Below are positions 11,261 through 22,737 of a stretch of DNA of 64,000 bases, piece after piece. The stretch is from Symsagittifera roscoffensis (Eukaryota > Xenacoelomorpha > Acoela > Convolutidae): assembly GCF_963678635.1 (NCBI RefSeq), contig NC_087071.1:4479624-4543623 (forward strand). Direction: 5' to 3'. The notes beneath the pieces were generated by a model. It was not told the DNA's origin. It searched no databases and was given only the letters and a program-made list of their open reading frames with translations. The first letter of the stretch is position 1. Each line of letters starts with the position of its first letter. Both the position numbers and the translations under genes were made by a program.

Positions 11261-11271
11261 AGAAGGGGAAA
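11261..11271 (+). promoter_or_regulatory. Polypurine tract of Gypsy element 1
   Basis: AGAAGGGGAAA lies directly before the 3' LTR start at 11272. Purine runs here prime plus-strand DNA synthesis. Confidence 0.75.
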
Positions 11272-11554
11272 TGTGGTGCAGTGTTTTTTAATGTGTAGTG
11301 CAGTGTTACTTTATCTAACTTATGACGTCATGCTCATCTTAAGTTTTAATCTAATTCTGGATATCAAGGTCGCTACTGACCTGTCAAACAATGGTTCATT
11401 CTGTGCAAGCTTTTTTACTCACTCGCCAGTCATTTTATGAAAGAATTAAAAGGACACATGATTGTCATGACATGATTTATTGAAGTACTTATTTTTTTAT
11501 ATAAAAAGAAGAATTAAGTCTCGGCCATTTATCTCAGTCCTTTAAGCTTCCACA
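11272..11554 (+). repeat. 3' LTR of Gypsy element 1
   Basis: This 283-bp LTR runs from TGTGGTGCAG to TTCCACA and is clearly diverged from the 5' LTR by substitutions and small indels. GTAGT follows as target-site duplication. Confidence 0.88.
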
Positions 11555-12292
11555 GTAGTAAAGAAAAGTTCAATGACGAAATCAATCATTTTTGTCTCTT
11601 TAACTTGAGATCTTTTCATTCGGAAAAGTACTTGTATTGATTGTTTCCAAATATACCAGGTCGTATCTCTAATGAACAATTTATCGGCACACAGACATGT
11701 TATTATGTTCCCGTTTTTTTCTAATTTTACTCTTTTAAGTTACAAAGCTACATTTTAAAGCAGAAATTTTGAGGTTTCTGAAGTATTACTTTAATTTTTC
11801 TCTGGTTTCTTCTGTACTTTGATGTTACAAGGTAGCAAATTTTGTAATTGGTGTTTTGTCTTTACAAGCATTAGCTGAACGGTCTTTTTAAAACCATGCA
11901 CCACAAAAAAGGGAAGTTAAGAAATTAATTGAGCAAATTCAAGAAATCTTGTTGAAACATTGCAGTTTTTTTGAGTGTTTTAAAATGATTGAGAGAATTT
12001 TTAATAAAATTATTTGCTGAGATGACAGACAAAACAAACAAGATCACAGCTGTTAAGTTTTAACCATTCTGAAGGACTTCATGATTTTGCCAAACACAAA
12101 CACTTCAATGTTTTTTGAGAGATATGTTTACCTAAACTTGAATTGTTAAACATGTTTTAACTATCATGTGTCGTTTTAATGTCATGTTTGGCACTTTAGA
12201 TTGCAGATAATGTTTTAATAGACAAAATTTACTTGTTTCGTACATGGGCAACAGCATTCAACACATTGTACTTGAGATGTTTGCTGCTAGGG

Positions 12293-12551
12293 GGGCTAGG
12301 TCGTTCAACAGACCGAACTTTTACCAGACCATAATGCAAAAATTCAAATAAGGTAAATTTAAATTACTGGACGATTCAAAAAGGAAGCGGTTAGAACAAA
12401 CAAAAGTTTGCTGAGAAACCGTGAAGTTTTGTTTTAAACCAAACTAAATGGCGTCAATACATCAGTCAATCGTATTTTTTCAAGGTCTGGTTAAAGGTCC
12501 ATGCTATCATTTTTCTGTTAAAAGGTCGGTCTGGTAAAATTTCGGTCCCCG
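12293..12551. mobile_element. Possible MITE with inverted ends
   Basis: A left end containing GACCGAACTTTTACCAGACC (about 12314-12332) is mirrored by GGTCTGGTAAAATTTCGGTC at about 12524-12543. The ~260-bp unit has no ORF, as expected of a non-autonomous DNA element. Target duplication is not clear. A related TTTTACCAGACC recurs near 14450. Confidence 0.4.
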
Positions 12552-12639
12552 TTGCTAAGTATATATAATAACTAACTGAGCTTTTGCAGTAAACTACAAA
12601 CTTGCTGCCATCAACTATCCCGAACCGAGCTCTCATGGA

Positions 12640-12906
12640 TTCTAATCGATTATAATGGATTTCGGAGACGAAAAATAATTCACTATAATCCGCTACAGAT
12701 GTAAAAGTCAGCCCTAGAACGGAATTGATTATATAGCCATTACAATAGATTATTTTTTGAAAAAAAACCATTATAAAGCTATTTAATTGATTAAAAACCA
12801 ACAATTTTTTCGTTGAAATTGGTTATTTTGCCAAGAGAATCCACTATATTTGACAATTTTTGAAAAAAAATCCATTATAATCCTTTATAATTGATTATAA
12901 TCCAGT
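12640..12906. repeat. AT-rich inverted repeat with CGATTATAATGG motifs
   Basis: AATCGATTATAATGGATTT near 12644 is mirrored by AATCCATTATAATCC near 12878, giving a ~260-bp palindrome-ended unit without ORF. A similar CCGATTATGATGGAG lies beyond the other end of the neighbouring Polinton at about 21507. It could be an older MITE into which the Polinton inserted. Confidence 0.35.
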
Positions 12907-12986
12907 TTTTAGAACTTAATTTGATTAGTTTCGCAGAAATCTTGCGCTCGAACAGGGGGGAGGGGTTATTTACACAGGGAAGCTAA

Positions 12987-13200
12987 AGAGCCTAATCTCA
13001 AATCCACAAAGGTGCTCCAGACACAATTTCTCGGTGCTGCAGACCCTTTTTCCAAAATCACATAAAGGCTCCAAACAAAATTTCAAACCACAGGGGCTTT
13101 CCAAAGAGGAAAATAAACCACATGTATTATTTCCTAAGTACTATGGAATGACTATACTATAATAAGTCACTGCTGTTGTGATATATAATCAAAAGGTGTG
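12987..13200 (+). repeat. Left terminal inverted repeat, Polinton 1
   Basis: It matches the reverse complement of 21224-21446 over its length, including AATAAGTCACTGCTGTTGTG near the inner edge. Inside it are three or four ~32-bp degenerate subrepeats built on GGTGCTCCAGAC plus an A/T tract and AAACCACA. Confidence 0.8.
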
Positions 13201-13511
13201 TCTGGGGGCTGCATTTTCATGCGTTAGCGTTCAAGACTAAAACGTTCATATTTGAGTGGAATTAAAGTTAACGCAAAAACAAAAATATGGGAAGGCTATT
13301 AATCTATCAATTGCTACTTATGAAAACGTATTTGATTGTTAGCTCAATTTTGCCTCAATTTTGATTGAGAAAGGGGTAGACCGAACGGTTCGACTTCTGC
13401 AAAGTAACTTTCACTTCCACTGGCTTGAAAAACAGCAGGTCCGCGAAGTGTTTGAAAAAAAAAACAAAATTGGAAAAACGTAGAGTTACTTAAAAGGAAT
13501 ACTGAAATCAT

Positions 13512-13760
13512 TCAAGAGCAGCTTATCTTTTCAAATTCACTTCGCTTTTCTCGAGGGTTTTCGACGTTTTCAATTGGTTGTTTTTTTCTTTTCATTAACT
13601 TTTTAATCTTTGAGTAGTTGTCAGCTAATTTATCGAACTCAACGCTGCTCAATGTAACTGCTTGACAAAACCTGAAGGAGCTTTTTCCTTCTTTCTTGTA
13701 GAATTTCACAGTTAAATAAGTACCTTTTTCTTTTATGTCTTGGTACCAGTTCAGATTATA
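13512..13760 (-). CDS. Small PC4-like ORF, Polinton 1
   Basis: The minus strand reads GTYLTVKFYKKEGKSSFRF, then VTLSSVEFDKLADNYSKIKK, then a Lys/Glu-rich tail. The order of two or three beta-strand-like segments followed by a T-L-S-x-x-E-F helix resembles PC4-type (transcriptional coactivator p15) single-stranded DNA-binding domains. A similar ORF lies in the same orientation upstream of polymerase B in Polinton 2 (38089-38478), where FTFDSQTAYQSFKL precedes LHLTRKEILFILENL. That positional conservation suggests a real gene, perhaps a DNA-binding helper for replication. The domain call is by eye only. No ATG is needed by the alignment before 13709. Confidence 0.4.
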   Translation of the reverse strand, partial: YNLNWYQDIKEKGTYLTVKFYKKEGKSSFRFCQAVTLSSVEFDKLADNYSKIKKLMKRKKQPIENVENPREKRSEFEKISCS

Positions 13761-14589
13761 CGCTTGTCACGGTTAGAAATATCAAAAACGTCGTCAAAAA
13801 ATTCATATCTGAGTAAAGTGAAGAGAACGTGTTCTCTTTCGCATGAAAGATCAGCAACTGCTTTGCATTAAGGAACTCAAGAAATGAAAAGGGGAGTTTA
13901 TATTACAAAACAATAAAATTTTTATACCGCCTGCGTTTATGCACAATGGCGCCTTACGTGCACTAGATCTTTCATATTAAATGTGAACACTGTGGGGAGC
14001 TTAAAAAAATCAATTGCCATTTGACCCTCAGGATGACATTAACTGTATAATAAACCATTTAAATGTGTAAAGTAAATTGCCTTAGGATAGTTTCACTTAC
14101 AGATAGCTTTATTACTCCCAGGGGTGTGTAAAGGAACCCAAAATACTTTATTTCTTTAAAGTGAGCCGCAATGAAAGATAATGCAATAAAACTGATAACC
14201 TTGTAGCCCTAGGTAAAACATCAATCCCCCATTCTTTGCGCGTTAATGGATAAAATTTAGATCGCACTTTTTTTCTGAGTACCAAAAAAATACAATGATC
14301 TTAAGCTTGTAAATATCTGATTTTTTTCGATCTCGTTCTCAGACTCTGCATTTCGATATATAACCAACTTATTCGGTATTTCAATAGTTTCGAAATGTCC
14401 ACACGGATTCAGAAAACTTCAAATTGTGATTGTGAACGAACAATCTTTTACCAGACCTATCTAGCAGAATCAGTTGCAAACGTTCAACAAACCAGAAAAC
14501 ATCGGTCTGCTCAACCCAGCCCAGTCAACGATCTGTCAACGCCTCGTCCTACACGAGCTTACAAAGACAAGTGAGAAAATGTTAACCAC

Positions 14590-15099
14590 ATGATGCTGAC
14601 AAACCATATGTGTGCTATGATGCAACTCCTTCGATTAGAACGAAAACGTTCGAGTGACGAAAGTGATGTTCACGAAAACTTTCCCAACTGTCGAATAACA
14701 GATGTTGCAGATCGGGTTAGCTTCGATCAGTCAGCGAGAAAGATCCTGTTCTCTTACGACTGTCAGACCATCCTTTTCTACGAAAACCAAGAAGGCACAT
14801 TTCGGGATCTTGCCGAGCGAGAAGGTTTTTGGGATATCGAATCCCCTTCATCACCTGACGAGACAAAAGCAACCGAAACCCCGACATCGACAATAGAAAT
14901 CGAAGAAATTACACCGCGAAAACGAAAAAAGGAGGCAACAAGACCAGAAACAACAAAGAGAGTGTCTAGTCTGTCAGCAAGTCCGATTAGTTTTTTGAAC
15001 AACCGCTCTATTGCTCTATACGCGCCGGCGCCGAAGAACAGCAAAGTTGAAAAGAAGAAAAAACCATTACAAAAGGTTTCAAAAACATTCGGTACCTAA
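14590..15099 (+). CDS. Unknown 169-residue basic ORF, Polinton 1
   Basis: The intact ORF opens at an ATG (14590) and ends at 15099. The N-terminal half is mixed (SFDQSARKILFSYDCQTILF). The second half is low-complexity, with an acidic/Ser patch (ESPSSPDETKATETPTS), an EIEEITPRKRKK segment that could be a nuclear localisation signal, and a Lys-rich end. It does not look like any Polinton gene I recognise. It lies between the PC4-like ORF and the polymerase, and its surviving frame beside a decayed polymerase is notable. Confidence 0.4.
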   Translation: MMLTNHMCAMMQLLRLERKRSSDESDVHENFPNCRITDVADRVSFDQSARKILFSYDCQTILFYENQEGTFRDLAEREGFWDIESPSSPDETKATETPTSTIEIEEITPRKRKKEATRPETTKRVSSLSASPISFLNNRSIALYAPAPKNSKVEKKKKPLQKVSKTFGT

Positions 15100-16895
15100 A
15101 ACTTACTCTTTTTCTTTATGTTTGTGCCTGTAACCTAACTGGCGTACTATTAAAACTGATTGCAATTTAATTAGTAATGATTTGAGTCTTATGTTTACTT
15201 TAATAAGCATCGAAACAAACTAAAAACGGTTACAAAATAAATAATTCAAGCTAATTTTCAACATAAAAACTACATAGCAAATGACTAGACCCACTCGGTG
15301 ATCTCTGATTAAGTTTAGATAATTTATTGCAGCGCCAGGGAGCAATTAAAACTTTGAAAAATCAATTAAAAAAACAAATGGAAATTATATCTTTTTTGAA
15401 CTTCTGAATTTTAAGGTAATTTTTTTATAAAAATTCATTTTCTTCAATTTCGCCCAGATTAAAAAATTGGGTGCTCCAATCCATTGCCCAGCCATAGGAG
15501 ACAATTGATGACCCCGTTAACTGAAACGCTAAGTCTCCTAATTTAGAACTAAGGTTACTTTGAATGCGTTATAACTCAATGATAAGAAAAAAGAAAAAAT
15601 CAAAATGTCTAAATTTTTACGGAAGGATTTTTGAATCATCTAATATACTACTGAGCAACTATTTATATCGTAGAATAAGCGCTGAATTACTCAAGCAATA
15701 GGATTTGACTGGGTTGAAAGCTGAGCAAATCAGTTTTTGAAAAACGCAGCTAGCAAAAAAAATTTTTTGAGCATGAAGGTGTCGGAAAAAAGCGACAAAA
15801 GTACTTTACTTCGACTTCCGGTAACTCCATCTAGTACGTAATATCCATATATTAACATAAAATTGTTTTATTTGTACTTATTAGAGCACCAGTGTAATCC
15901 GACATTTTGAAAAAAAAAATTAAAATTCAATAAGTAGGTTCCAAGGAAATTTAAATTTTTTTTTGGCGGGCGAGGGGGGTTATACAACCAATGCCAGTCG
16001 TTATCAATCAAATTTGGACTTAAAGAAGTTGTTATAAAAAACTTAGGTTTTTTTCATTTTTTCAAAAATTTCGGTAAAAAAATAACAAGCCTCCAGTCAT
16101 TTGGAAAGCCTAGAGCAAAAAGTTAGCTATTCTGATCGATTGCCCAGCGATAGGAGAACGTAAATGAATCTCATGACTGTGGATCTAAGTCTACTCTATC
16201 CTGGCTTATGAGTCAATGAGTGCGTTATTGAGTTGAAATTCTTTTTAGGCTTCGATTTGCCAGCAAACGCTTGCACGTATTTAAAATACCTCTTCATAGC
16301 CTAGGAATAGTGATTCATAGCCAATTCATTGCTAATTAACGATCTGCGTACTAGAATCACACCATAAAGTTTTCACGAGATTTCAAACAAGTTTTGCTCA
16401 TTTCATTCGGAGCAGGCTATTAATCGTTTATTTATATGGCTCGTCAAAAGCCAAAAAACGAATAAAAACAACATGTTCAAAAGAGGTAGTTAAACTGTTT
16501 GATGAATTTTATCATATATTGAATAAACAAGCCCAGAAACCATCGATAAAACTTTTTGAGCTTACTTAAATATAAACTTCGGACAAATTAATTAGAAACA
16601 TAGAATTTTCGGAAATCTTTTTTAAATTCAATTCGCGTAGCAAACAGTTCCTATTTGTTGTTAACAGAAGATATGATAATATATCTAAGCAAGCGAATCG
16701 TTCGGTTAAAGCTTTTTTACACTGAAGACTTTCAATACCATAAATGAATATTTTGACAACCGAACAGAAACTTCCCTGATTATTGAGAAAACCACAAAAC
16801 TATATCCAAGAGTGATCGCGCGGCTGGAGAGCGATTGCAAAGCCAGCGAAGTTGATACAATCGCGGACGTTCTGGATTGATGATACTCGAACAAG
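15100..16895. other. Non-coding part of Polinton 1 with a diverged duplicate
   Basis: No gene is seen. A ~60-bp stretch around CCATTGCCCAGCCATAGGAG (about 15481) recurs diverged as GATTGCCCAGCGATAGGAG at about 16138, each preceded by AT-rich sequence of similar texture. This suggests an old ~650-bp tandem duplication. Confidence 0.4.
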
Positions 16896-19800
16896 ATGTC
16901 CGAGAAAGCGAAAAAACGGGAAACACCAATAATATGCAAGGAATGCGTTCTGCAGATGATGTGTAAAAGCGACTACAGAAAGCATCTGCTTAGAGTGCAT
17001 AGAATTGGAGCGACAACAAAAAGCCTCGCACTATTTGCAGCGAATGTCGGTTGTCATTTGAAACGCTGGGTTATGCGCGAGAACACATTGCAACGCAACT
17101 TAAAATCCAGATAGAAAAGCATTGTGTAATCTGTAACACTCTTTTCCTTTCTTACCATGGTCACCAAACAAATATGCAACAGGCGCATGGATTGCCAGCG
17201 TGCGAGCCTAAGGTCAGCAATATTATCGAAGGTGAGATCTCTGCTACAGTTCAACAGAGTGCATTTGACGGAAAACTGAAAAGTTTGAACTTTTAATCGA
17301 AAAAGGAAAAGTAGAGATGCTTAGACTAATAATGAATAAGAAGGAAGCAATTAACCAGCTGATTTTTGATCATGTTCACAACGGACCTCAAAAATTAGAG
17401 CTACAAGGTGAAATTGGGCTTGTGAAATTTGTGGACGAAGGAGACCAGTCTCATAGGGCTACACTATTTGTCAACACAGCCATGTACAATTTGCACTTCC
17501 GAGGGGTAACCGACGAAACCATTAGCCAAATGGTTGATTAAAGGGCTAAAACAATTACAATGTTTGGTGCTCACGGGAGCGGATGAGAGATAGGTGAAAT
17601 CATCAGAGTTAAGATTAGTTTGGCAAAAGTTTCCCCAATCAGAGCAGGCTCGTATGTCCCGCTGCGTCGAATTTGAAGAAGCAACAGAGAAATTTGGTGA
17701 GCCCGCAACCCGAAAAGCCGCCAAAATACGAGCCGGAAGAAAGATGTCGGAAAAAGGCACAGATCAGCACATACGATCAAAAACTACTACCGAATCTAGT
17801 GGAGATCAACGGTGACTACCAGATGCCTAAGAGCTTGTTTGACATTGAGCAGTTTGCGCGGCTCAACAATGTACAAATCAACGTTTTCCGGTGAGATAAA
17901 CTTTAAATATTTTTTATGTACGTTGTCCACAATGCTTTAAACAAGATTAAGTAGAATCCGGTAAAATAATTAGCTTTTGGATAACTTAACTTATTGGTTT
18001 AGAAATGAGGACAACGATCTAGCACTAGTTCACTTGTCTGAAAGATACGACTGTAAGTTTGCGGTAGACCTCTTGTTGTTGCTAAACAGTGACGACAACT
18101 CTCGCTATTTGCTCATCGAAAACCTCTGTCAGATGCTGATCTTTGTGCGAAAACAGCCATTCCGAGAACGAAACATGTAGAAAAAGCTTTCATATTTGCA
18201 CGTCAAGCGAAATCATGAAAAATTATCAAGGAACTTGTTGGATTTGTTAGGAACAGTTCGCTGAAAAATTCACGATGGTAGTCGACCACCTCCACGTTAC
18301 TAACAAACTTCTAGGTTGGGCGCATCAGGAATGTAATCTAGCAAGGAGAACGCAGTAATAGCTCACAATATACGCGGTAATAACTTCATTCCATTGATAG
18401 CTCACAATTTGTCTAACTACGATATGCAAGCTTTTGTAAGAGCCCTTCGCAATGCGAAGATGAAAAAATCTTTTTTCAGTAGCCCCCTCCACTGACAAAA
18501 AATATATCTCGCTGACTATGTCGGTTTGGATAAAAGAAATTGAGGACAAACACGGAAAAAAAAACAAATTTATGAGAATCTTTGATTCATAGACTCAAAC
18601 AAGATAATGCTCTCTTCAGAGTCTGCTAATTGAAAATCTGCCATCAGACGGATATCAGCTGATGAAAACACAATTTTTATCAATTGGTTACTCACAAAAG
18701 CAAATATATCTCCCTAAAAAAGACTACTACCAGCATTCATACGTGAACTGCCTCAAGAAATTTAAAAAAACAAAATTGCCAGCCAGAAGATTGCGGATAA
18801 ACAGTTTACAAGGGGCAGAAGTCAGCGTTGACAAAGTAGAATACAACCATGCGATAAAGCTTTTTCACCAGCTAGGATGCAAGAACGTAGGAGAATACCA
18901 TGACATCTGTTTAGCCTCGGATGTTCTACTTTTAGCATGTGTGTTTGAGCAGTTCAGATCTGTTTGTCGCGAAACGTAAGGACTGAACTGCTCCTTTCAC
19001 TACACTTACGCGCTCTTAAAAGTGTACAGGGTTGATTTGAGACTATTAACAGAGTTAGAGCACTTGGGTATAACCCAAAAGTTGATCCGCGGTGGCATGT
19101 CATCTGTATATGCCAAGAAGTTTTCGAAAGCGAAGAACAAGTACACAGGCTCATTTGACCCCAGGGAAAAATCAAGCTTCATAATTAACATTGATGGAAA
19201 GAACCTTTACCGGAGAATCCTTGAGAAATATCAACTACCACTAAACAATTTTGTCCTAGTTGAAAAAATTTTGCCACAAATACTGATAATTAGCTCGGGT
19301 TCTCAATTGGGATACGTTATGGAATGCGGTCTTAAAATACTTGGCAATTTGCATGGATACTGTCAAGATTTTTCCATCGCGCCTACGAAAAAAGTAGTTA
19401 CAAAGGATATGCTTATCACGGATCAATCAAAATGCTCGCCCGACTGAATGTTAAGACCCTTCCCAAAGCATCAAAGCTGATGCAGACCCTTAACCCGAAG
19501 CACAAGTATGTTCTCCACTACTTGATCCTCAATCTATTTATTCATTTTGGCATAGAAGTCAAACAAATTCATCGAATGCTACAACTTAAGCAAGCAAAAT
19601 GATTGGCTCATTTTGTTCAGCTCAATGCCGAACTCAGAAGAAACGCAGTAAACAAGTTCCAGCAGGACTTCCACAACAATCAAAAAAACTCTGCATTCGA
19701 AAAAATTATGGAGTCTATGCTGAATAGGGTGAATGTTGTAATTGTAACAACCGAAATGGAGCTTCTAGAAAAAACATCTAATTGCAATATGAAATCGTTA

Positions 19801-20880
19801 CAAATAATCGTTGATCAAAATACCGTGATGTCACTAGAGATTTCAAGGGTGAAGTGGACTAAGCCAATCTTTGGACGTCGCAAAAAATAATAGCTTTGAG
19901 TTTTATTACACAAAAACGAAACCAAACCTCGAATTAGAGTTGTTATACATTAGATACCGATAGCTTTATATATGCCGAGAAAACCGAAGACATCTATGAA
20001 GATTTCAAATTTTTTCGACCAAACTTCGACTTTTCCAACTACCCCTCAGAGCAACCGCTGAAAAGTGAGGAAAACAAAACAGTCGTTTTGAAAATGAAAG
20101 ACGAGATGGGAGAGAAAATAGTGGAGGAATTTGTAGCCCTGAAGCCAAAACTCTACACCATACTGAACAAGTGTAAAAATGATTGCTTGTTAAGAATAAT
20201 TTTTTCTTGTCTGGTCCCTATTTTTGTTTAAAAAAGATATATTTTTGTGAAGCTCCCGAAAAAAACACCCGAATATTTTCCTTACCTAATATAATACATG
20301 GCTTTTCAACACTGGAAAACGATGAGTTGATTGTTGTTATAATTAGAACAGTTACTTGTCTAGTTCCCGCTTCAAAAGATTTACTTTATGATGCCTTCGC
20401 AAGAAAAAATTACCCGAATACTTTCAGTACCCACTAATAATAATTGTTGTCTTGTTTAGATCTGAATCAAAAATTTCGGCAAAAAAATTACAAAGTTCGC
20501 TAAAAAAAAACTACTTCAACCCCGATTCAAAGATTGCCTGTTCGATAAAAAAACACTGCGTTTCAACAATCATACAATAAAATCGAAAAAACATGAAATA
20601 CAGTCTGTTATTACTGTATTGCTCTTTCACCTTTTGATGGGAAACGCTTCCTTCTCTTCGACGCAGTCTCAGCTCTTCCTTTCAATCATTGGAAAATTTT
20701 CGCAGATAATTTCTTGTTTCAGATTATAGATATTAGTTCAAAGGAAACTGAAAGTGAAATAAGCACTCAAAACTCCTTTTCGTCGATTGAGAAAAGCATG
20801 CTCGATTTTGTAACACCGGATCAAGGCTTGAACGAGCCTCAGTACAGTCCCAAAGAATTGAGAGGACAGCGCGTCAAATG
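16896..20880 (+). pseudogene. Protein-primed DNA polymerase B (pPolB), Polinton 1, broken
   Basis: The region begins with Cys/His finger-like segments (CKECVLQMMC with RKHLLRVH; CVICNTLF). Exonuclease motif II appears as IAHNLSNYDMQAFVRAL near 18400, and a later exonuclease segment is ASDVLLLACVFEQFR near 18917-18961. Polymerase motif A is IINIDGKNLYR near 19180-19215, the motif-B region is NNQKNSAFEKIMES near 19675-19716, and motif C keeps DTDSFIYAE at 19954-19980. A C-terminal piece SPFDGKRFLLFDAVSAL occurs near 20630. Polymerase B replicates the element using a protein primer. The pieces are in several frames with many stops, so it is dead. Motif C keeps both Asp residues. Confidence 0.8.
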
Positions 20881-21223
20881 ACTTTCGAGGACAGCGCGCA
20901 TACCCAAAAAAACCTTTAAAATAACTGAAGCTGCATAAAGTAGAACAGTTGAAGAGAGTGACTATAGTGATATGAATTCGTCCCCGGAAATAGTGTGCAA
21001 ACGAAGAGAACTTTCAAATGAAAAGACTGATTAACATTGCTAAACTGTTTGGGTACTTTTAAATTAAGCTTGTTTGCATTTTATAAAATTGTTTGTACTG
21101 CAATTATCTTTTATATGGTTAATTTCTTTCTTTAACTGCTAAGCTTAAGTGTTTGTAATAACGTGATTTGAAAACAATGGAAGGGAATGCACTCTAACAT
21201 TTATATACCGTTTAAGATTTCTA

Positions 21224-21446
21224 CAACTACCTTTTTATTTTACATCACAACAGCAGTGACTTATTATAATATAGTCATTTCATAGCACTTAGGTTAAAAT
21301 ACATGTGGTTTTAGTTTCCTCTTTAGAGTGCCCCTGTGGTTTGAAAATTTGTTTGGAGCCCCATCCAAAATGTGGTTTTGAGATTAGGGTCTGGAGCAAC
21401 AAAAAATTGTGCCTGAAGCGCCTATGTGGTTTTGAGAAAAGGCTCT
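21224..21446 (-). repeat. Right terminal inverted repeat, Polinton 1
   Basis: Inverted partner of 12987-13200. Read on the minus strand it starts AGAGCCTTTTCTCAAAACC and carries the same ~32-bp subrepeats ending AAACCACA. Confidence 0.8.
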
Positions 21447-22530
21447 GGGGCACCCAAATCATATTGGCATAAAAAAATTAGGATTATTTTAATGAATTAT
21501 AACCGATTATGATGGAGTATATTACAAACTTTCTTTAGAATATTTGTAACCCGTGTAAAATTTACTTAGTGCATGTTTTCCTGTGATTGTCCTTGCCATG
21601 TTAGACCGGATACTTAAAAAATGCACTGGCATTTTGCTATTCTGTTTTGCTGACAATAGTGATAGTGCTTTGTTAAGTACTTTTGCTGATTGAACAAGAA
21701 ATCGAGTAACAATTTTGCTCAAGTTTCAAGGCATGCACCCGTTCATATCGCACAGTTTCATCAAGATTTTCATTAAACTTTGTTGCTTTTCCTGCTAGAC
21801 AACAAAATAAGCTAAAAGGCTCGTATCAGGTCTTTTTGAGCCTTTTAAAAGTCTAGTAAATACATGAAAGAACAAATAGTAATTCAATAAAATTAGATGA
21901 TTTTTTAAATTAGATTTTGAGAAAATCATCACCCTACACGCCAAATAAAGTATAAAGTGATAAATATTGCTCCTTCCCGAGTCACCTAGCAGGAGAATTC
22001 CCCAAATTTCCTGCCAGAAACTTAAAGATTTCAGCGCAATCCTAGAGTTCCTAGAAGGAGCCGTCTATGAACCCTGACAGGAATTCAAAGATTTAAAAAA
22101 ATTAAACCACGATAAGCCTCTCCTATTCTTTGATGGTTCACCTCAGCTTATCGACGTAAGAACAAAACAACGCTATCTTTTTTTAATACATTTTTAGAAA
22201 CTCTGAATTACAGGCTTTATCAAGGTTTTATGTTTGCGATTTTTTCCAAAATTCAACCCCCACACTCGCAATATAAAAAGATAGATATGACTCCTAGTAA
22301 CCAGTCAGTTATGGCAAAAAAGAGCATCATTCAACAAATTTGGACGGGTTTCTGAGACGGATTAAGTCTCCGCTTACGTGTTAATTGCGCGAAGTACATC
22401 GCGCGTTCATTGCCTCAAATTGGCCAAAATGGCAACCTATAAACCCCCATAACTTTACCAAAAATAATCACAAATGAAACAATTTGTAATTTTGAGCTCA
22501 TGACAAAAATTTCTCTTGATTGATATCTTC
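21447..22530. other. Non-coding gap between Polinton 1 and Gypsy 2
   Basis: AT-rich sequence without a supported gene. Short open stretches have no recognisable domain. Confidence 0.45.
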
Positions 22531-22736
22531 TGATTTAGTATTTTAGTATGTTTTAACCTTGACCTCTATCTGTTAATTAAGTACCAGTTGACGTTTTTTC
22601 TACGAAGTCCAGTGGAGTTCGCGTCACTAGTTGCCCTTTTAAGACATCGGTCAATTTTAATTCAATGCCTTATTTTATTCCTTTTTAATTTAGTTCAGTT
22701 ATAATAGTTACCAGTGGTATTTCCACACTTTTATTA
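22531..22736 (+). repeat. 5' LTR of Gypsy element 2
   Basis: This 206-bp LTR starts TGATTTAGTATTTTAG and ends CTTTTATTA. It is followed by GGCGCAGTCATC, which resembles the primer site of element 1 with an altered first base. Confidence 0.85.
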
Positions 22737-22737
22737 A

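Larger units (their letters stand above)
4654..11554 (+). mobile_element. Ty3/Gypsy LTR retrotransposon, element 1 (decayed, 6.9 kb)
   Basis: Two LTRs (4654-4939 and 11272-11554) flank gag and pol remnants in the order Gag, zinc knuckle, protease, RT, RNase H, integrase, which is the Gypsy order. A primer-binding site follows the 5' LTR and a polypurine tract (AGAAGGGGAAA) precedes the 3' LTR. The 5-bp GTAGT occurs at 4649-4653 and again at 11555-11559 as target-site duplication. The two LTRs differ at many positions, and all genes carry stops and frameshifts, so the insertion is old and inactive. Confidence 0.92.
11555..12986. other. Non-coding gap between Gypsy 1 and Polinton 1
   Basis: Apart from the two inverted-repeat units listed separately, I see only AT-rich sequence with no credible gene. 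Confidence 0.45.
12987..21446 (+). mobile_element. Polinton/Maverick-type element 1 (8.5 kb, decayed, no capsid genes seen)
   Basis: Imperfect terminal inverted repeats of ~210 bp (12987-13200 and 21224-21446), both beginning AGAGCCT, enclose a protein-primed type B DNA polymerase remnant (16896-20880), a small PC4-like ORF and one unknown ORF. Polintons are self-synthesising DNA transposons normally 15-20 kb long with integrase and virion genes. None of those is recognisable here, so this is an internally deleted or reduced member. No clear 6-bp target duplication is visible. Confidence 0.75.
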
